Counted from the first letter of the stretch, positions 24,390-37,300 are shown. The stretch: DNA of 64,000 nt from Ceratodon purpureus (GCA_014871385.1 CM026429.1:6483080-6547079), one strand, 5' to 3'. Numbers and translations: made by a program. Notes: generated from the letters alone by a model not told the origin.

Positions 24390-25620
24390 CTCCAGTTGCC
24401 TGCCCCCGGCAGCTCCTCAACGGGCGTTCCGCTACGCATCGAGGCCGAAATCTTCCCCACTCCTAGATGTGCCGGTTCCGTTTCGTGATTTTTGGGTACC
24501 GAGGGCGTAGATTTCGTGCTCTGGAGAATCTTTGGGTGCTAAGAGCCGTGACTCCCAAGTGGCACAAAAGGGCCACATTCAGAATTTAGTTTATTAATTT
24601 TTCCACGCACCTATTCTGGGTCCGGGTTTGTTTTTTTAAGAGTATTATATTGTTTTCCTTTCGTAGTTATCTAGGCGTGGCCGTTGATTCTGGTATTTTA
24701 GTTTTTATCTTGTGAATGATTTTTTTCTGGCTTTTTTAGTTTTATTTATTTATTTATTTTCCTTTTCTTTTTGTGGATATTTGGGTCTTCAGACCCGGTG
24801 AATGATCCTCTGCCATAATTTGTGCATGTAGATTCTGATTTTTGATTCAAAGTGTGGATTTTGGGTGTAGGGGAATAATATATCTTCAGGGGTTACGTGG
24901 GTGTATGACATTCTAAATTGTGATGTGTTCTTGGGTTTGGATTAACTTAACTTAGCTTGAACTGCAGCTTTGAAGTCAGTTAGCACTGGATTTCTTGAAT
25001 AATTTAAAGTAAATTATTTGGATTTGGATTAGGGATGTCAGCTTCGTTGTTAAGGCCGTGGTCATATTGGCCTTGAATAGATGAGTTATTTATGCTTTTA
25101 CACAGCGCAGGCAAGCATGAGAGCCGCACCACAATCTACAGAGACCAATGCATCCTGGTTTACTGATTTGGGCGTTCAAATTTGTCAAAATTGTAAGAGC
25201 TGACAGCAAAACTGTCAATGTGAGAAATGCGTGAGCTTGTTTGTTCTAGATGTGGAAAAAAAGTCTTCATAAGAAACGTGTATTCCTACACATCTAGTCA
25301 GGTCTTTTGTAATGGGCAATATAGTCTTCCTGAATAACGTATCCAAGGGGTGCCATAGTTGAAGATGAGTGTTGTGGGATAAAAACGAGAGGCTTGGTAT
25401 GGTTTGCATTACCTTTCTTGCCTCCCCTTTTGTGAAACAATGAGAAGATACAGACTACAGTAATTCCATGGCAAGAAGACAGCAAGAGTACAACTTATGC
25501 ATCATTAAATGCAACACAGTAATTGGTTGTAGGATTGACTTTTTGACAAATGGCTAGGAGTTCCTTGACTGGGTATGGCACAATATTGCTGCACTACTTT
25601 TGTGAGATTTTCATTGCAAG
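24390..25620. other. Upstream flank of GS1 copy B, no clear gene
   Basis: Likely promoter of the leftward GS1 gene near 24390-24700, then T-rich DNA. Open frames at 25215-25485 (-) have no domain or splice support. Confidence 0.4.
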
Positions 25621-25863
25621 AGTAATGTACAAGCTGCCATCAGGCGAGGAAACATGTTCAAGTTATCATCACTTTCGCAAAAGTTTCCCACAATCTGGGA
25701 TAAGTTAACTTACTGGCTGACATCAAAGCCTGACTTCAATTCTTCCCCAGAAGTACCACAAGGAACTAACAGAGATTGGCCAATTAGCTTGGAAGTTGCA
25801 AATCATGAGTCACCTTTGGAAATGCCATTCGTAAAATTGGACCTTGCTCGAAGAATTTCAGAG
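25621..25863 (+). CDS. Candidate internal exon of an unidentified gene
   Basis: An open stretch of exactly 81 codons lies between a plausible acceptor (TTGCAAG before 25621) and a plausible donor (GAG|GTTAGC after 25863), in phase 0 at both ends. It contains FPTIWDKLTYWLTSKPDFNS and NHESPLEMPFVKLDLARR, whose composition resembles real protein. Part of it is conserved in degraded form at 11142-11384 upstream of the other GS1 gene. I do not recognise the family and could not find adjoining exons. It may be a relic of a gene lying head-to-head with GS1 before the duplication. Confidence 0.3.
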
Positions 25864-25872
25864 GTTAGCTAA

Positions 25873-27430
25873 GCATAAGCAAATGCACCTCTTTCCTTAC
25901 TTTTTATTATGTCCTTAAAATCATTTGCTCACCAGAGAGTTCAAACCGCCTCCTAGAAGCAGATTAATTTTGGTCTAAAAGGTGAGCCACCATGATGCAG
26001 GTACAATTTTAGCATTCAAACCCCAAAATACCAACTTGGCCATTTCATGGTTGCTTTCTTTTCTACACTTCACATGAGGTTTTATTTTTAAAAACCATAT
26101 TATTATTTTTTAAATCAATATTACTTTCTTACCTGATTTTGATCATGTCAAGTTGAGTAAAACTCCACTGGTGAGATTATTTGATCCTTTTATAACAAAT
26201 TATTTTAAGAATTTTTTGGAGTAAATTTGACTACATATTTACTAAATTAACATTTTCATTGTAAGCATGATGTCCTTCAAAACAAAATTTAGCACTCGTT
26301 TTTTAAGAATTAAAGAAACTCTTATTTTAGCCAATAGATATTTTTAAATATATTCCAACCACTTTTAGCGACACAAGATTTATAGTTCTTAAATCCAGTA
26401 GAAAACGTTCTTCGAAGGTTTAATTTAAGAATTCATTTTCAAAGAGTCTACTCCAAGGAAATTCTAAGATTATTTCTCATTCCAAAAATATTCAAAATAA
26501 ACTTGTTTAGCCCTAAGCTTCACTTTTATCTAAATACAATCAACTAATTATATAAATTTATACATAAATCAATAAAGTAATGTGTTTTTTCTCAAACAAA
26601 ACGCACCAAATTAACTCAAGGTTAAAGTCCAAATAGATTGTTGAGCTAGAATGTTATAAAATAGGCTACAATGACCTAAGTAGGATTTGCTATAATTCTT
26701 CAACATTTCTACTTTGAAAAATTAGAAAATAGATGCCTCTTTATACTACTTCATTAACAATTGTTGATAATATTATCCAATCACTTTACTTCATTTAGCG
26801 TTATATTTAAAACATTTAAAACATATAAATTGGATGTTTTCAACTTAATTTAAAGTCTAGTAAGGCCCAAATATGTCAATCAAGATACATGAATGCATTG
26901 AATGCAATGCATCACCCAGCCTTCACGAGAACCACAAAGGAATGGTGACATCTCACCAACATGTCAAAACAATCTAAAGACTATACAAACTACACTGAGA
27001 ACTACATCAGCCCCAATCCATCACAACAATAATTTCATTCCACTTCAAAATCCGGATATCATTTCAAAAGCAACCGGTAATTATTTTCACATGCCATATG
27101 TCCTCACCCACACAACCAATTCCTGCACAAAGAATGCAGGCTCTACAACACACCATACCACCAAGCCAACTCACCCGTACTACTGTATCGAATTTGGCCT
27201 CGGAACTCAACAATCCCTCCACACACCATACAAAATTCAGTGGAAGGCAACAGCCTGCCAGTAAAACGGATAGGATAGTACGCACCAAAAGATTGCCCGC
27301 AGCACAGCCCACAATTATACCACCCCACTGTAAAACCACCCACTATCTAGAAACACCCTTCATTCCCCCCATCTAGACCCCTCCTAGAATCCTCATGTAA
27401 GAAAATATTGTCATATGACAATGTCGGCCA
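25873..27430. other. Intergenic, nothing recognised
   Basis: AT-rich to about 26880, then C- and A-rich on the plus strand to about 27380. Several overlapping open frames in 26900-27376 follow from the base composition, not from coding. Confidence 0.4.
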
Positions 27431-27439
27431 AACCAGGGG

Positions 27440-27945
27440 TTGGTAGAGAGGTCGGTCCGGGCCCCGGAATGGGTCCAAGAGGAGAGTAAATTATTATATT
27501 GAGAGGCTAGGGCCCAAGGGAAGCTAAATTGGGCCCCGGAAATGCGACGGAGCCGTGATTCTGAGTCGCAGTGGGGGTGGGGCCCGGTAAAAGGGGGGCA
27601 CGGTAGCCGGCTCCAAGTGTGAGGGGGCAGCGACAGGGGGAGGACGGGCGGATGGCGACGAAGGCGGGGCAGCGCCCGGACGAGCCGCGGGGGCGTCGCT
27701 CAAGCGTTGGAAACGAGTCGCCTCGGCCTCGTTCGGCCCACCCCCACCCTCCCGGAGACGCCCCCCAGCTGCAGCGTCCCCTCGATTGCCGCACTCCTGC
27801 TCTCTCCACCCCGCCTGCGGTTGGGTCCCCTCATTCCCCCCCAGAATGTTCCTCCCGCCTCCTCTGCCCCCGAATCTGCCCCCGCATCCATCCCCACCCC
27901 TGCCCATCCCATGCACTGTGTCACCTTGGCCCCTGACTGATCGTC
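27440..27945. other. GC-rich island of unknown nature
   Basis: A sharp patch of GC-rich DNA in AT-rich surroundings. All six frames are open for long stretches with Pro-, Arg- and Gly-rich translations, as expected from composition alone. GGGCCCCGGAAT and GGGCCCCGGAAAT occur as direct repeats about 75 bp apart. It may be a transposon fragment or CpG-rich repeat. No gene is called. Confidence 0.4.
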
Positions 27946-30369
27946 ATCACTTGAGATCTGTCTAGTGACCTTGATCATCACTTGGACATGGTGAGGGAGA
28001 AAAACTGACAGTGTCTTGTGAAATTCGAGGCTTTGTTTGGAGTTTTGCACATTGCTGTTTGTGCACATTGCATTGAGGGGGAGTATTTTAATGGCCAAGA
28101 GACCAGACTAGCTTGAATTTTTTTGTTGTTGTGAGTAACTCTGGCCAGAAGGCTAGCTTGGAATTTGTTGAGCTTGTGCTTCTAATTGGGCCACTGGTGG
28201 TTAAAAGCCCGAGTCACTGTTAATGCATTCTCTCAAGAGGTAGGCTCTTTTATATTGACTTGACATTTAAGCTTGAGTTTTGTTGAGTTTAAGTGTCTAA
28301 ACTAGGACCACGTCGTTGAGCTGGTTTGGAAGGAGAATTGAGGGAGATGGCGGAGTTGAGCTGGGTTGAGGGCAGCTGTATGGTGTAATTCTGGGAAGGA
28401 AATCTTGCTTTGTGACTTACGTGTTATATAGGAGTAAGTGGATTTTACTAATGGTGCTCGTAAGGTGCTTGCGAATTGAGCTGGTCTGGGATCAAGAGCC
28501 TGGTCTGTACGTGTTGAATTTGAGAATGCTGCACATTGTGGTTGCAAAGAGCAGTTGATTTTCCCGAATTTGTCTTCTCGAGCCCTGTTCTCGTTGACAA
28601 GATTTGCTTGCTTTGCTGTTTCATTGAAAATCTGTGTACTTCAGATTTCAGCGTACAGATGAACGTTGAAAAAAAGTTGGAAGCCGTTTAAATTAATTCT
28701 GAGATGGAAGACAATCGAGAATGCCTGCATTCTTCTATATCTAGTTCGAATCAAAATGCGATAAAAGCAGCGCGGAAGATCTTTGTTGAGACACCAGAAA
28801 ATAGTCAGTGGAAAATGAATTAATCAAGAAGAATTGGTCACTCGGCCCCTGGCATTAATTGAAATTGATGCAGGAGTGCACGCTGTGCTCACTCTGGACA
28901 GGGGAAATGGCACGTCTGAGAGGGAAATTAATCACACTCTGCTACTATGAAATCAAGAGTCTGTGTGTAGATCTCTGGAAAATTTCAACTCACTTCAACC
29001 AGCTCTTATCTACCCTGTTCGAATTGTCGGAAACGATCAGCAGAGCTTCTGAGTTGGTTGGTGCGACTGAAATTAATTCGGAAGGAATCTTTCACTTCGT
29101 CCAGACTTGGCTCTTGCATTGAGGCTGATTCTAGAAATTTAAAATGTAGAAGTAATGAGTGCTTCCCTTGCTGTGTCTCACCTTGATGATCAGTCTTAAT
29201 TAATTTGCTCTGCTCTTTCCCTGCACTCATGATGTCTGTTCCTCAATTAATCTCCCTTCCTCTTTCTCTAGTCACTCTGGCCGGGTTGAGATCATGAATC
29301 TCTTTCAAGCCTGGAACTCACTCCAGTTTAAGTTTCATTTCTCTTCGAAGAAACGTCCAAAGCGTTGATACTATTCAATCCCTTCTTCGTTCACCACAAA
29401 GCACAAGTCAAGTACCTGCTAGAAACCTTCACTATTGGATCAGGAGTCTGAGAGAAATTCTAATAGCCTCACCCACTTGTCCTCCCCCAACACAGAGGAG
29501 GAATTGTCTCCAGATTCCCACGCATAGTCTACACCGCATTTTGACATAGCAATGGTCCAAATTCACAAGAGAGAGATGACCAGGGAGAAGTATCTCTGTA
29601 GAATTTCTGCATGAAACCATACTGCTCTCTTTATTGTTAATTTCCTGCAGACAGAGCATACAATGCGGGTTCAATGCTTAGGTAATGATTGCAACATAGT
29701 ATCGTCGGACGTTAGTCAAGGGTTGAATTTCTAAATTTTAGAAGTTTCTGGGGAGTATATAATCTCAGAAAGATATTAGGTATATGATCCCGCACAATGT
29801 GCTCGTATCTTACGAAGTTCTTCAGTGATCTGTAGATAGAGTTACGGTGGTTGCTAATAATTTGCTCATTCGATGACGAATGCATCCGAGTACTTCGGGA
29901 ATGCAATGCCATGGGAGATAATTTCGGACCGTTTGTAGGTGATTTGATATGGTATAGCGAGAACAAGTGAACAAGTGAACAACGACCTAGATCTCAGTAT
30001 CATTGACTCAAATACGAAATTGTAGCTGCAGTATTCTAGCTTGTATACCGGCGCCATGAGGTGATACCGAATCGGGTGGACATAGATCTCATGAATTTGG
30101 TTCACTTGAGAAAAGAAATGGTCTTTTGTATTCCATTGCGAAAATTGAGTGTACAACGCCGAGCAGAGCTTTAGCAACTGCTAGACGAGGATATGCCAAC
30201 AATGATGTATGAGAGAAACGTCTTGACAATCGTCACATATTATTAATGAGAAAGAACTAAGTCCTCGACAATCAAGTTTTCGAGGAAAAGAATCACGAAA
30301 TTACACTAAGTGTTGCTACAACTGCATACAAGTGTCAGAGCACCTGCAACTAGTACGTTTGAAGTTGGG
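27946..30369. other. Intergenic, 3' of the hydrolase gene
   Basis: No gene recognised. Open frames at 28302-28547 (-), 28859-29122 (+) and 29866-30177 (-) lack domains and splice-supported extensions. The part closest to 30370 should include the 3' UTR of the leftward hydrolase. Confidence 0.4.
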
Positions 30370-31572
30370 TTATTGGTCGATGCAGCGCAAGAGCATAGGT
30401 ACGACTGTTTCAGGCGCACTCAGCTGCGGCAAGTGACCTTCGGTTTGCAAGAGCTCGACGGTCGTCGATCCTCCCAAGTGTTTTCTGAAGTACTCTGCCA
30501 CTTGAACTGGAACAGTGATGTCCTTGATACTTTGAACAACATGACACGGCACTGTAACCTGTACATTGTTCAAAATCAGCTCAGTTTCAATATTCAGGTT
30601 CAGGACACCAATAAATTGTAATCGAATTTCAAAATCAAATCAAGGATCTCCGAGTAGCACAATCAAAGGACATGAAATCGACTCCACAGCCAATCTGTCC
30701 TTGAATTAATCTCTTCACTGAATTAGTCTCTTTCTTGAAACTGTCCAATGCCACAAGCCGCCATGTCCACCAAAGGAGCAGAGCAAGGTTGGGAGCATGT
30801 TATACCTGTGGCAAAATGCTGCGAAGATCGCTTTGAAACACGGCTTGCAAAATGTGCACTGCAACCTCCGGCTTAGTTTTAGACAACGTGCGCCGAAACT
30901 CTTGTACAGCTCTACTGTTCACATCCGCCCCAACAGCCAGTGGAGCAAACGCGGTAACCCAAGCTTGGAAATCAGCTCTCATGCTATCATACACTTGATC
31001 AAGGTCCTGTTGCTCAAATCCCCCGACATAAGACTCGTCATTCAAGTACCTGTCAAAAAATAGAAGCACCATGTCAACCTCCACAATGCCTGAACACTCG
31101 TCTCATTCCATATCTGAAACGCAAAATTTTAAACAATCCAGTGCGAGCAAGAGTCGGCATCCTACCGATTCGGCAGTGCGAGCAAGAGTCGGAAGTTCAC
31201 ACAGTACCTTGGAGACGCACCCAAGAGAATGAGTTTTTCAAAAACTTCAGGCCGCTCAATAGACGCGGTACAACCAACCATTCCCGACATGGAGTGCCCG
31301 ACATACACACAGCTCTGAATCTCCAACTCGTCCAGAATGGCCAGCAGATCGTCGGCGTGTGCGTGGTGGGTCGAATAGCGCTTGAAGTTGAAGCCGTCGG
31401 TGTTGGTTGAGCCGGCTCCCATTACATCGTAAAGAATTACTCTGAGATCCTTCTGCAACAGAGTCGGCACAATGTGCTGAAAACAGGATTGGTCCGTCCC
31501 GAATCCATGTCCCAGTACCACTACTCGGCTGCCGCTGCCCAGGACCTTCACATTATGCGTTGCCAGCACCAT
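30370..31572 (-). CDS. KAI2/D14-like alpha/beta hydrolase
   Basis: KAI2/D14 proteins are alpha/beta hydrolases that bind and cleave butenolide signals (karrikin-like compounds, strigolactones) and signal through an F-box partner. Three exons, 31572-31208, 31049-30806 and 30558-30370, join in frame to 265 residues, close to the roughly 267-270 of the family. The oxyanion region is VVLGHGFGTDQS, the nucleophile is Ser94 in GHSMSG, and Asp216 (SIKDITVPV) and His245 (EGHLPQLS) complete the triad. The lid contains GGFEQQDLDQ and AWVTAFAPLAVG, and the core has IFQSDLR-like VFQSDLRSILPQ. Junctions are AAG|GTACTG, CAG|GTATAA and two CAG acceptors. Two introns differ from the single intron common in angiosperm KAI2. 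Whether it belongs to KAI2, D14 or a lineage-specific clade cannot be decided by eye. Confidence 0.92.
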
Positions 31573-34540
31573 TTTGCCGGGCCGGCCCTACCAAGAATCA
31601 AATCCTCTGATCCGCTCAATGACTTTGTCACTGTAGTGTAGTCCACCCAACCGACGTATACAAGATGTGTTCAATAGCCTTCAAGCTGAAGTTCCTGTGA
31701 ACTATGTGGAACACTCATGCATGATCTTCATGTCCAGAGAAACGGAGAAGCCGATGTCTGATGTTTGTAAATCTGTATTCCAAGCAACGATCAGAAAGTC
31801 ATTCTCTTGTGCAAGGCTTGGAATTCAACTACAGCACATAGAACTTCAACGTAGCAATCTCATACGCCTGAAGAAGATACAATCAATACTTGCTAACACA
31901 CGCTCACCAAAACAGTAGTACCCAGTATTCTAATTGCAAGTGCATTTTCTTCTACAGACTGTCAAGCTCAGTCTGAGAAAAAACTCAAAATTGATCAGGA
32001 GGTGCTCCTGAGCTTGTAGTTTTCGCAGTGTAATGAAGTTAGTATGCTTGTAAGTTGTGTCCTCAAAAAAATCAAAAAATAATAATAATTACAAAAATTA
32101 GAAAATCAGTAAAATAGTGCTCAAAACCCATTCAGCTACGAGCAACCGACCAAGAAGCAGAACTCATGACTGGAGCAAGGAAGTAGAGAATTAGAAACAC
32201 TGACCTAGTGGGGAGCGAAGCCGGCGATGATCGACAGTGGGATGGAGTAGTAACTAGTACACTAGGATGCGAGAAAGGAGGTTTAATAGCAAATGCGGGA
32301 AGCAGGGACGGAAAGACTTCAAGTTGAAGTTGGGACCCAACCTTGCAACGACTGAGGAAACGGTGGTCAGCTTGCAGTTGTGTGCGCTACTAGACACGAG
32401 AAAATCTCCGAACGATCATGTCAACCTTGACGCCCATGTTTCTACTTATGGCATGCGAACTGCCGCTGAAAAGGCCTAATTCGGCATTTTCTGCCACGAA
32501 TCCGATTTCCTCTCTCGCCGAAATCTCTATCACGACTCATCTCCGATTCTGTCCATTTAAATCGTACGTTGCATGGAGTTCGTTGCGTTGGCCCTTGGGA
32601 AGCCCTTTCCACATTTGAGCTTCAATTCTTTTGGTGATGGACCCTGAGTCACCCTCCGCAACAACAACTTGAAAAGGAACAAACAAAAGAGGTCGAAGAA
32701 AGGAGATTCAGCTTTAGATTTCAGTGTCCGACCATGCAAGTCGGATTTCCAATGGTTTGGATTCTCATGGAAAGCGAATCGGAGATCTGATACTCGTGGA
32801 AATATGTGTGATTGAATTGTTGGAAAAATTCATTTGATTTCTTTTGATGACCTCAAGTTGGAACTTGGTTGTGACATCATCATAGTGGACAACTTCATGT
32901 TGTTTTAATATAATAAGTCTTCGACTGAATGATAACTTATACACTTGGATTTCATACCTGGCATTCGCATGACATGATGCCTTTGATTGACCTCAGATTG
33001 TCATCTTTGTGTTGCAGGAATACTGTATGAAAGGAGTTTTTGTGAGATTCTAATGTGCATGGCGGCTTGCAACAGGTTCAACTTGTTGCTCAAGATTTAT
33101 GGGCGCCCATAACTTGAAATCTGTGTTGCAAATGTAGTATTATAGATATTAAGTTATATTGAGTTACCTTTATTGTTGCGAATTCCTTTAAATTTAGGGT
33201 GTCACAAAATGGTTTATTTTTATAGGATTTTACTAATCTATTCAGTAGAAACATTTCTCTGATCCTTTTTTTTTTTTTTTTTTTTGGTGTTCCATGCCGT
33301 TTTCTAAAGATGAGATTGTATTATCATATTTTGATGATTTCAACATTGTAAACTTCTAATGAGTAAAAACCAATATAATACAATTGAACATGAATCATTG
33401 ATTTGATATTCCTGTTTGATAAACTTCATAAATACAATTCATAGCAATCAAAATATTTATACTATTTTGAATCCATAGTCAATTAATGAACTTTGCAAGG
33501 ACCAAACCAATAATTGAAAGTGAAAGATTACAATATCTTTCTTAGATGGTCTTTAATGATATGAAACTATTCATTACCAATGGATTGACCTCCTCTTTAA
33601 CATTCATTTGAACTAAGCTTCTACACAAACAAATAAATATATATTTCATTTTTTTTTGTGTGTTGAAAGTGGATTTAATTATAAAAATTTGGAATATTTT
33701 ACAATACTTTGGGAAGTAATATTTATATGAACTTATGCCCCCTTCCCACAAGTGGTTTAGAAGATGGTACAATGACAGAACATCGGTTTTACACGGAGAG
33801 GGGAGGGGGGGGGGGGGGGGGGTGGGAGAAGGGGGGTGGATAAATCCTGAACCGAGTCAGCAGCTGAGGTGGCATATCTTTCTGGTCGAGTTAACTACGG
33901 TTATACTGCTGTAGTAGCATGGTGTTAGGAAGTGGGCATGGAAGGAGCCTACCTTCTGATAATAGTAAAGAAAATCTTATTCATGTAGAGGTTTGGAGAG
34001 TGAAAGGAATATAGAAGTTAAGTTTTTAGTTTTCTCCAAGTTTATTACGTTGAAACCGCAAGACATTCGGCTACTATGTAGCTATCCGGTGGGTTGCCGA
34101 GCTAACTGCCCTAGGTGCTAATATTTCACACGGCATTCATAAGAGCTGTGCTACAAGAAAACATGCTTTCGGTACTATTTTGTTTCCTAGACTACTGTTT
34201 TATTGCATGCTTTAGAGGCCTCGATAAATCTGTTGCTTCATTTGCAAGGTGGAAGGACTCCTATCAATGGCCGACTCGGTGTTGCACCTACAGGCAAAAT
34301 TATATCAACCGTATAAGTGAGCGCACCTTGTTTTTTTAATTGAATGAATGCAAAAGTATTGTACAAAAAATGCCACACTTTGACATACATCATGAGCATT
34401 TCTAGAAAAGGTTGAGGCACTCTGCCGAGAATTTTTCAACATAGAATGAACTACTGTTTACGGTCACTTCCATTCTACATAGGCACTCAGTTTTAGTTCA
34501 GAGTGTAGAGCTTACATCGGACCTTGAAGGTCTGGTCTTG
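31573..34540. other. Intergenic, upstream of the hydrolase
   Basis: The first few hundred bases should hold the hydrolase promoter. Beyond that no gene is supported. A long T run lies at about 33269-33286 and a G-rich run at about 33797-33822 (see separate entry). Confidence 0.4.
33790..33840. repeat. Poly(G) tract
   Basis: A nearly uninterrupted run of more than 20 G with a second G6 run after it, on the plus strand. It can form a G-quadruplex and is a likely site of length variation or sequencing error. Confidence 0.8.
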
Positions 34541-35318
34541 GGGGGGAAGCACAATAAAGTGGACCACAAAAGTGCTTAGCTCATTGCCAATTTCAGCCCG
34601 TTGTGTGAACACGCTAGAAAGTGGCATCTAAAACTTCTTGATGGGAAATTAAATTTGGGATACGGAAAGTAGACTTGATGTACTACAACTTCCGAAATTC
34701 GCGTTTGTAGTTGTTGAGTTGAAACACCTCTATGAACACCACAAAGTTGAACAAAGTGAATGCAGTCATTTGGAAAAGTGACCGTTTTACATTGTAGTTT
34801 TGACAGAAATCACTTTTGACTTTGCGGGGCCCTTCGTTAGTACATTACGCCGGGTGTACATTACGATAGTACAGCTACGTTAGTACATTACGACAGAAAT
34901 GATCCGGGTGGCCGTGTTTGCAATCCTAGATTGGTGAAAAGTATCTCCGGGACGTTTTTAGAACACTGTTTTTGGTGAAACTTTTTGTGAGGTTTTTTTC
35001 ATTGAACATTGTTTTTTAAATTGGAAAAAACATCCTCTAAAGACAATAGAGGGCCCCAAATGAAGAAATTAAGACTTTGGAAAAGTTCATTTTCATGATT
35101 TAGAACTAGGAGTCAAATTAGTTTCAATTGAAGATGTATTTTTAATTGAAGATGCCTATAGAATACCTTATGACATCTTAAAAAGTGACTAAAATACTCA
35201 AAAACTACACCAAAATGCTCAAAATCAGCTTTGAGCTATAAAAAACAGCACACTTCATATTCACTTCCTAGTGATCACATATTGCACTTGGTGGTCCACT
35301 TTATTGTGCTTCCTCCCC
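34541..35318. mobile_element. TIR element of about 780 bp, family uncertain
   Basis: The left end GGGGGGAAGCACAATAAAG continuing TGGACCAC is repeated in inverted form at the right end, where GTGGTCCACTTTATTGTGC is followed by TTCCTCCCC. The match covers about 30 of 34 bases. Both termini start with seven purines. Only TT is shared outside the ends, so no convincing target duplication is seen. The element is non-coding. Inside, TAGTACATTACG-type words occur three times at 34835-34892. It ends about 150 bp before the decayed Harbinger accessory gene and may be a derivative of a Harbinger or another TIR family. Confidence 0.65.
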
Positions 35319-35534
35319 TTGAAGTTGTCGGAGCTGCACGCCCAGAGATCCACGGACCACGATGAAAGCCGAGACCGGTCCTACCCAATAGCAGGAACAG
35401 TCCTGCACACCCCCCCAAACCCCATCCAATGCCAAAGTCAGTTCTTAGATTTAATTTCCTTTAGGACAACAGAATGACAATGAAAAGAAAAACATTGGAA
35501 CGCAGAGAGCACAAGCTCGGGAACATCCCAGCTG

Positions 35535-36451
35535 ATGAGAGTAGTAGGCAAAGGGCCTCAAAAGGCGAGAGCAAATGATGAGGATGGAGGGCCATCGAGT
35601 AAAAATGAGAGGAACCCCAATTGGAGCAAGGCCGAAATCCAGTCACTTATAGACGCAAAACGTCAAGAATATGTAGAAGAGAAGACAGTTGAGGACCCGA
35701 GAGAGCTTATGTGCCCGAAGTTGGGGACTCATGGAAGAAGATCGCTATGATCCTCAATGCTTTGAAAGGAAAGAGAAATGTAGAGAGAGACAAAGATGCA
35801 TGCACGTATAAATGGAGGACACTCCTATCTGATTTCAAGAAGATTTGTGATTTCCATTCTAGAACCAGAAGGAATAGTGAAGAGTACTTCAGGGAAACAA
35901 CAGCAAAGGACAAGAAACTTCACAAGCTTCCGATGTCATTCTAAGCGGTTGCATACCGTAACATGGCGGAATGGCTCAAGGACAAGGCTACTATGAACCC
36001 TCCCTCCAACACCATCCCCACCCATTGTACTGCATGTAGAAAAGTCTACATAGTCAGCTCTTGCAGGCTCTATCCCGCCCATGAGCAGGCAGGGCTGCCG
36101 TCTAGACGAGGTGCATGTTTTATCATCAACAGCGACCTCTGCAGCTGCAAAGTTCAAATGTACCATAGGGAGTATACGACACCCTTAAAAGACAAGTACG
36201 GAGGCTACAACCATTGCAGATGGAGTGAATCAGAGCGCAAAAAAATGGTGAAGGTGTTAAGCGACATTAATGACATACAGAAGACAACAGAGAGAGAGAA
36301 ATTGAAAGTGCAAACCCGACATTTCCAGGAGATGATCCGGTACAAGCGGGAGAGAGAGACTACGGCTTTAGAGAACACCTGCATAGCTCAAGAGCATGCA
36401 AGACTTGGTTTAATAAACCAACAAATAGTTGTAAAAGCTCTCTCGAATTAG
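35535..36451 (+). pseudogene. Myb/SANT-like accessory gene of a PIF/Harbinger transposon, broken
   Basis: Harbinger elements encode a Myb/SANT-like DNA-binding protein that recruits the transposase. Here NPNWSKAEIQSLIDAKRQEY opens a trihelix/Myb-like domain in the frame starting at 35535. The domain continues in another frame from about 35711 (VGDSWKKIAMIL, then ACTYKWRTLLSDFKKICDFH), which requires a frameshift near 35710. That frame ends at a TAA at 35942-35944, yet homology-like sequence resumes in the same frame (AVAYRNMAEWLKDK) and runs to a stop at 36451 with a charged, probably helical C-terminus. One frameshift and one nonsense codon make this a pseudogene. It is convergent with the transposase remnant to the right, as in many Harbinger elements. 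Confidence 0.65.
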
Positions 36452-37300
36452 GGTTCTGCGATCATCCAGGTGGTTGCACCATCCGTGACCCTGCCCATGG
36501 CACCTGTGTCTACACCGCCCTAGCTCGAGAGGCACCTCCTTCCAATGATCTACCCAAAGACCCCGCTCCTGGTTGAAACAGTATAGTATTTGGAGGCAAA
36601 CCAACATCCGTTAGCAGGTAATTGAGATGGTCATTATCAAAGTAAACATCATAATCATTGCACTTGTTATTCTCTGTCCCCAGGTTTCCTTTACCTGCAA
36701 TTTTCTCCGGTTGCAGTTGTCTTCCTTCTCCTCCACCGCTATCGTTCACCTATACCAGGGAGCACTATAGCAGTCATAATGGTTAGTTCCTCATTTGAAG
36801 TGATTTTAATTGAGCCGATGTGGCTCAATAAAAAAAACGGTATCTCCCTACTTTTTATTGTACTCTCGTAACTCTCCTTATGTCTCCCTCTTAATAAAAC
36901 AAATCCATCTGGCATTCTACGTTTTAAATTGGATCAGAGCACTTCCCTCTAAATGTAGTGTCGTTGGCCAAAGATATCCCGCTTACCTCCCCCTCTACCG
37001 CCAAAGCCACCACAAAACTGTTTTTTTCACACCCGCTTTGACACACTGCTTGTCCCCCACCCTTCTGGTCCATCCTAGAACCCAACCTTGTGCACAGTTC
37101 TCCCTGCCCAGAACCCCCTCCCACCTCCACCAAGCCTCTAGTAATCAAAAGTAAGAATCAATTCCGCTCCTGCACAAGGAATGCTGAGAGACGAGGACGC
37201 TTATTTTCTCCCAATACCTCATCCCGGGAAGGACCGTCCTCCGGTAGCCTCTCCTGGATCAGGCCCCTTCGTCTATCGCAGGAGCCATGCCTTCTCTTTG
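36452..37300. other. Spacer between the two Harbinger genes
   Basis: No further domain recognised. A minus-strand open stretch at 36510-36749 is rich in Asn, Asp and Gly and could be leftover coding sequence of the element. This is not secure. Confidence 0.3.

Noticed and set aside
27507-27940. Proline/glycine-rich proteins in the GC-rich island
   Set aside because: All frames on both strands are open, which reflects base composition.
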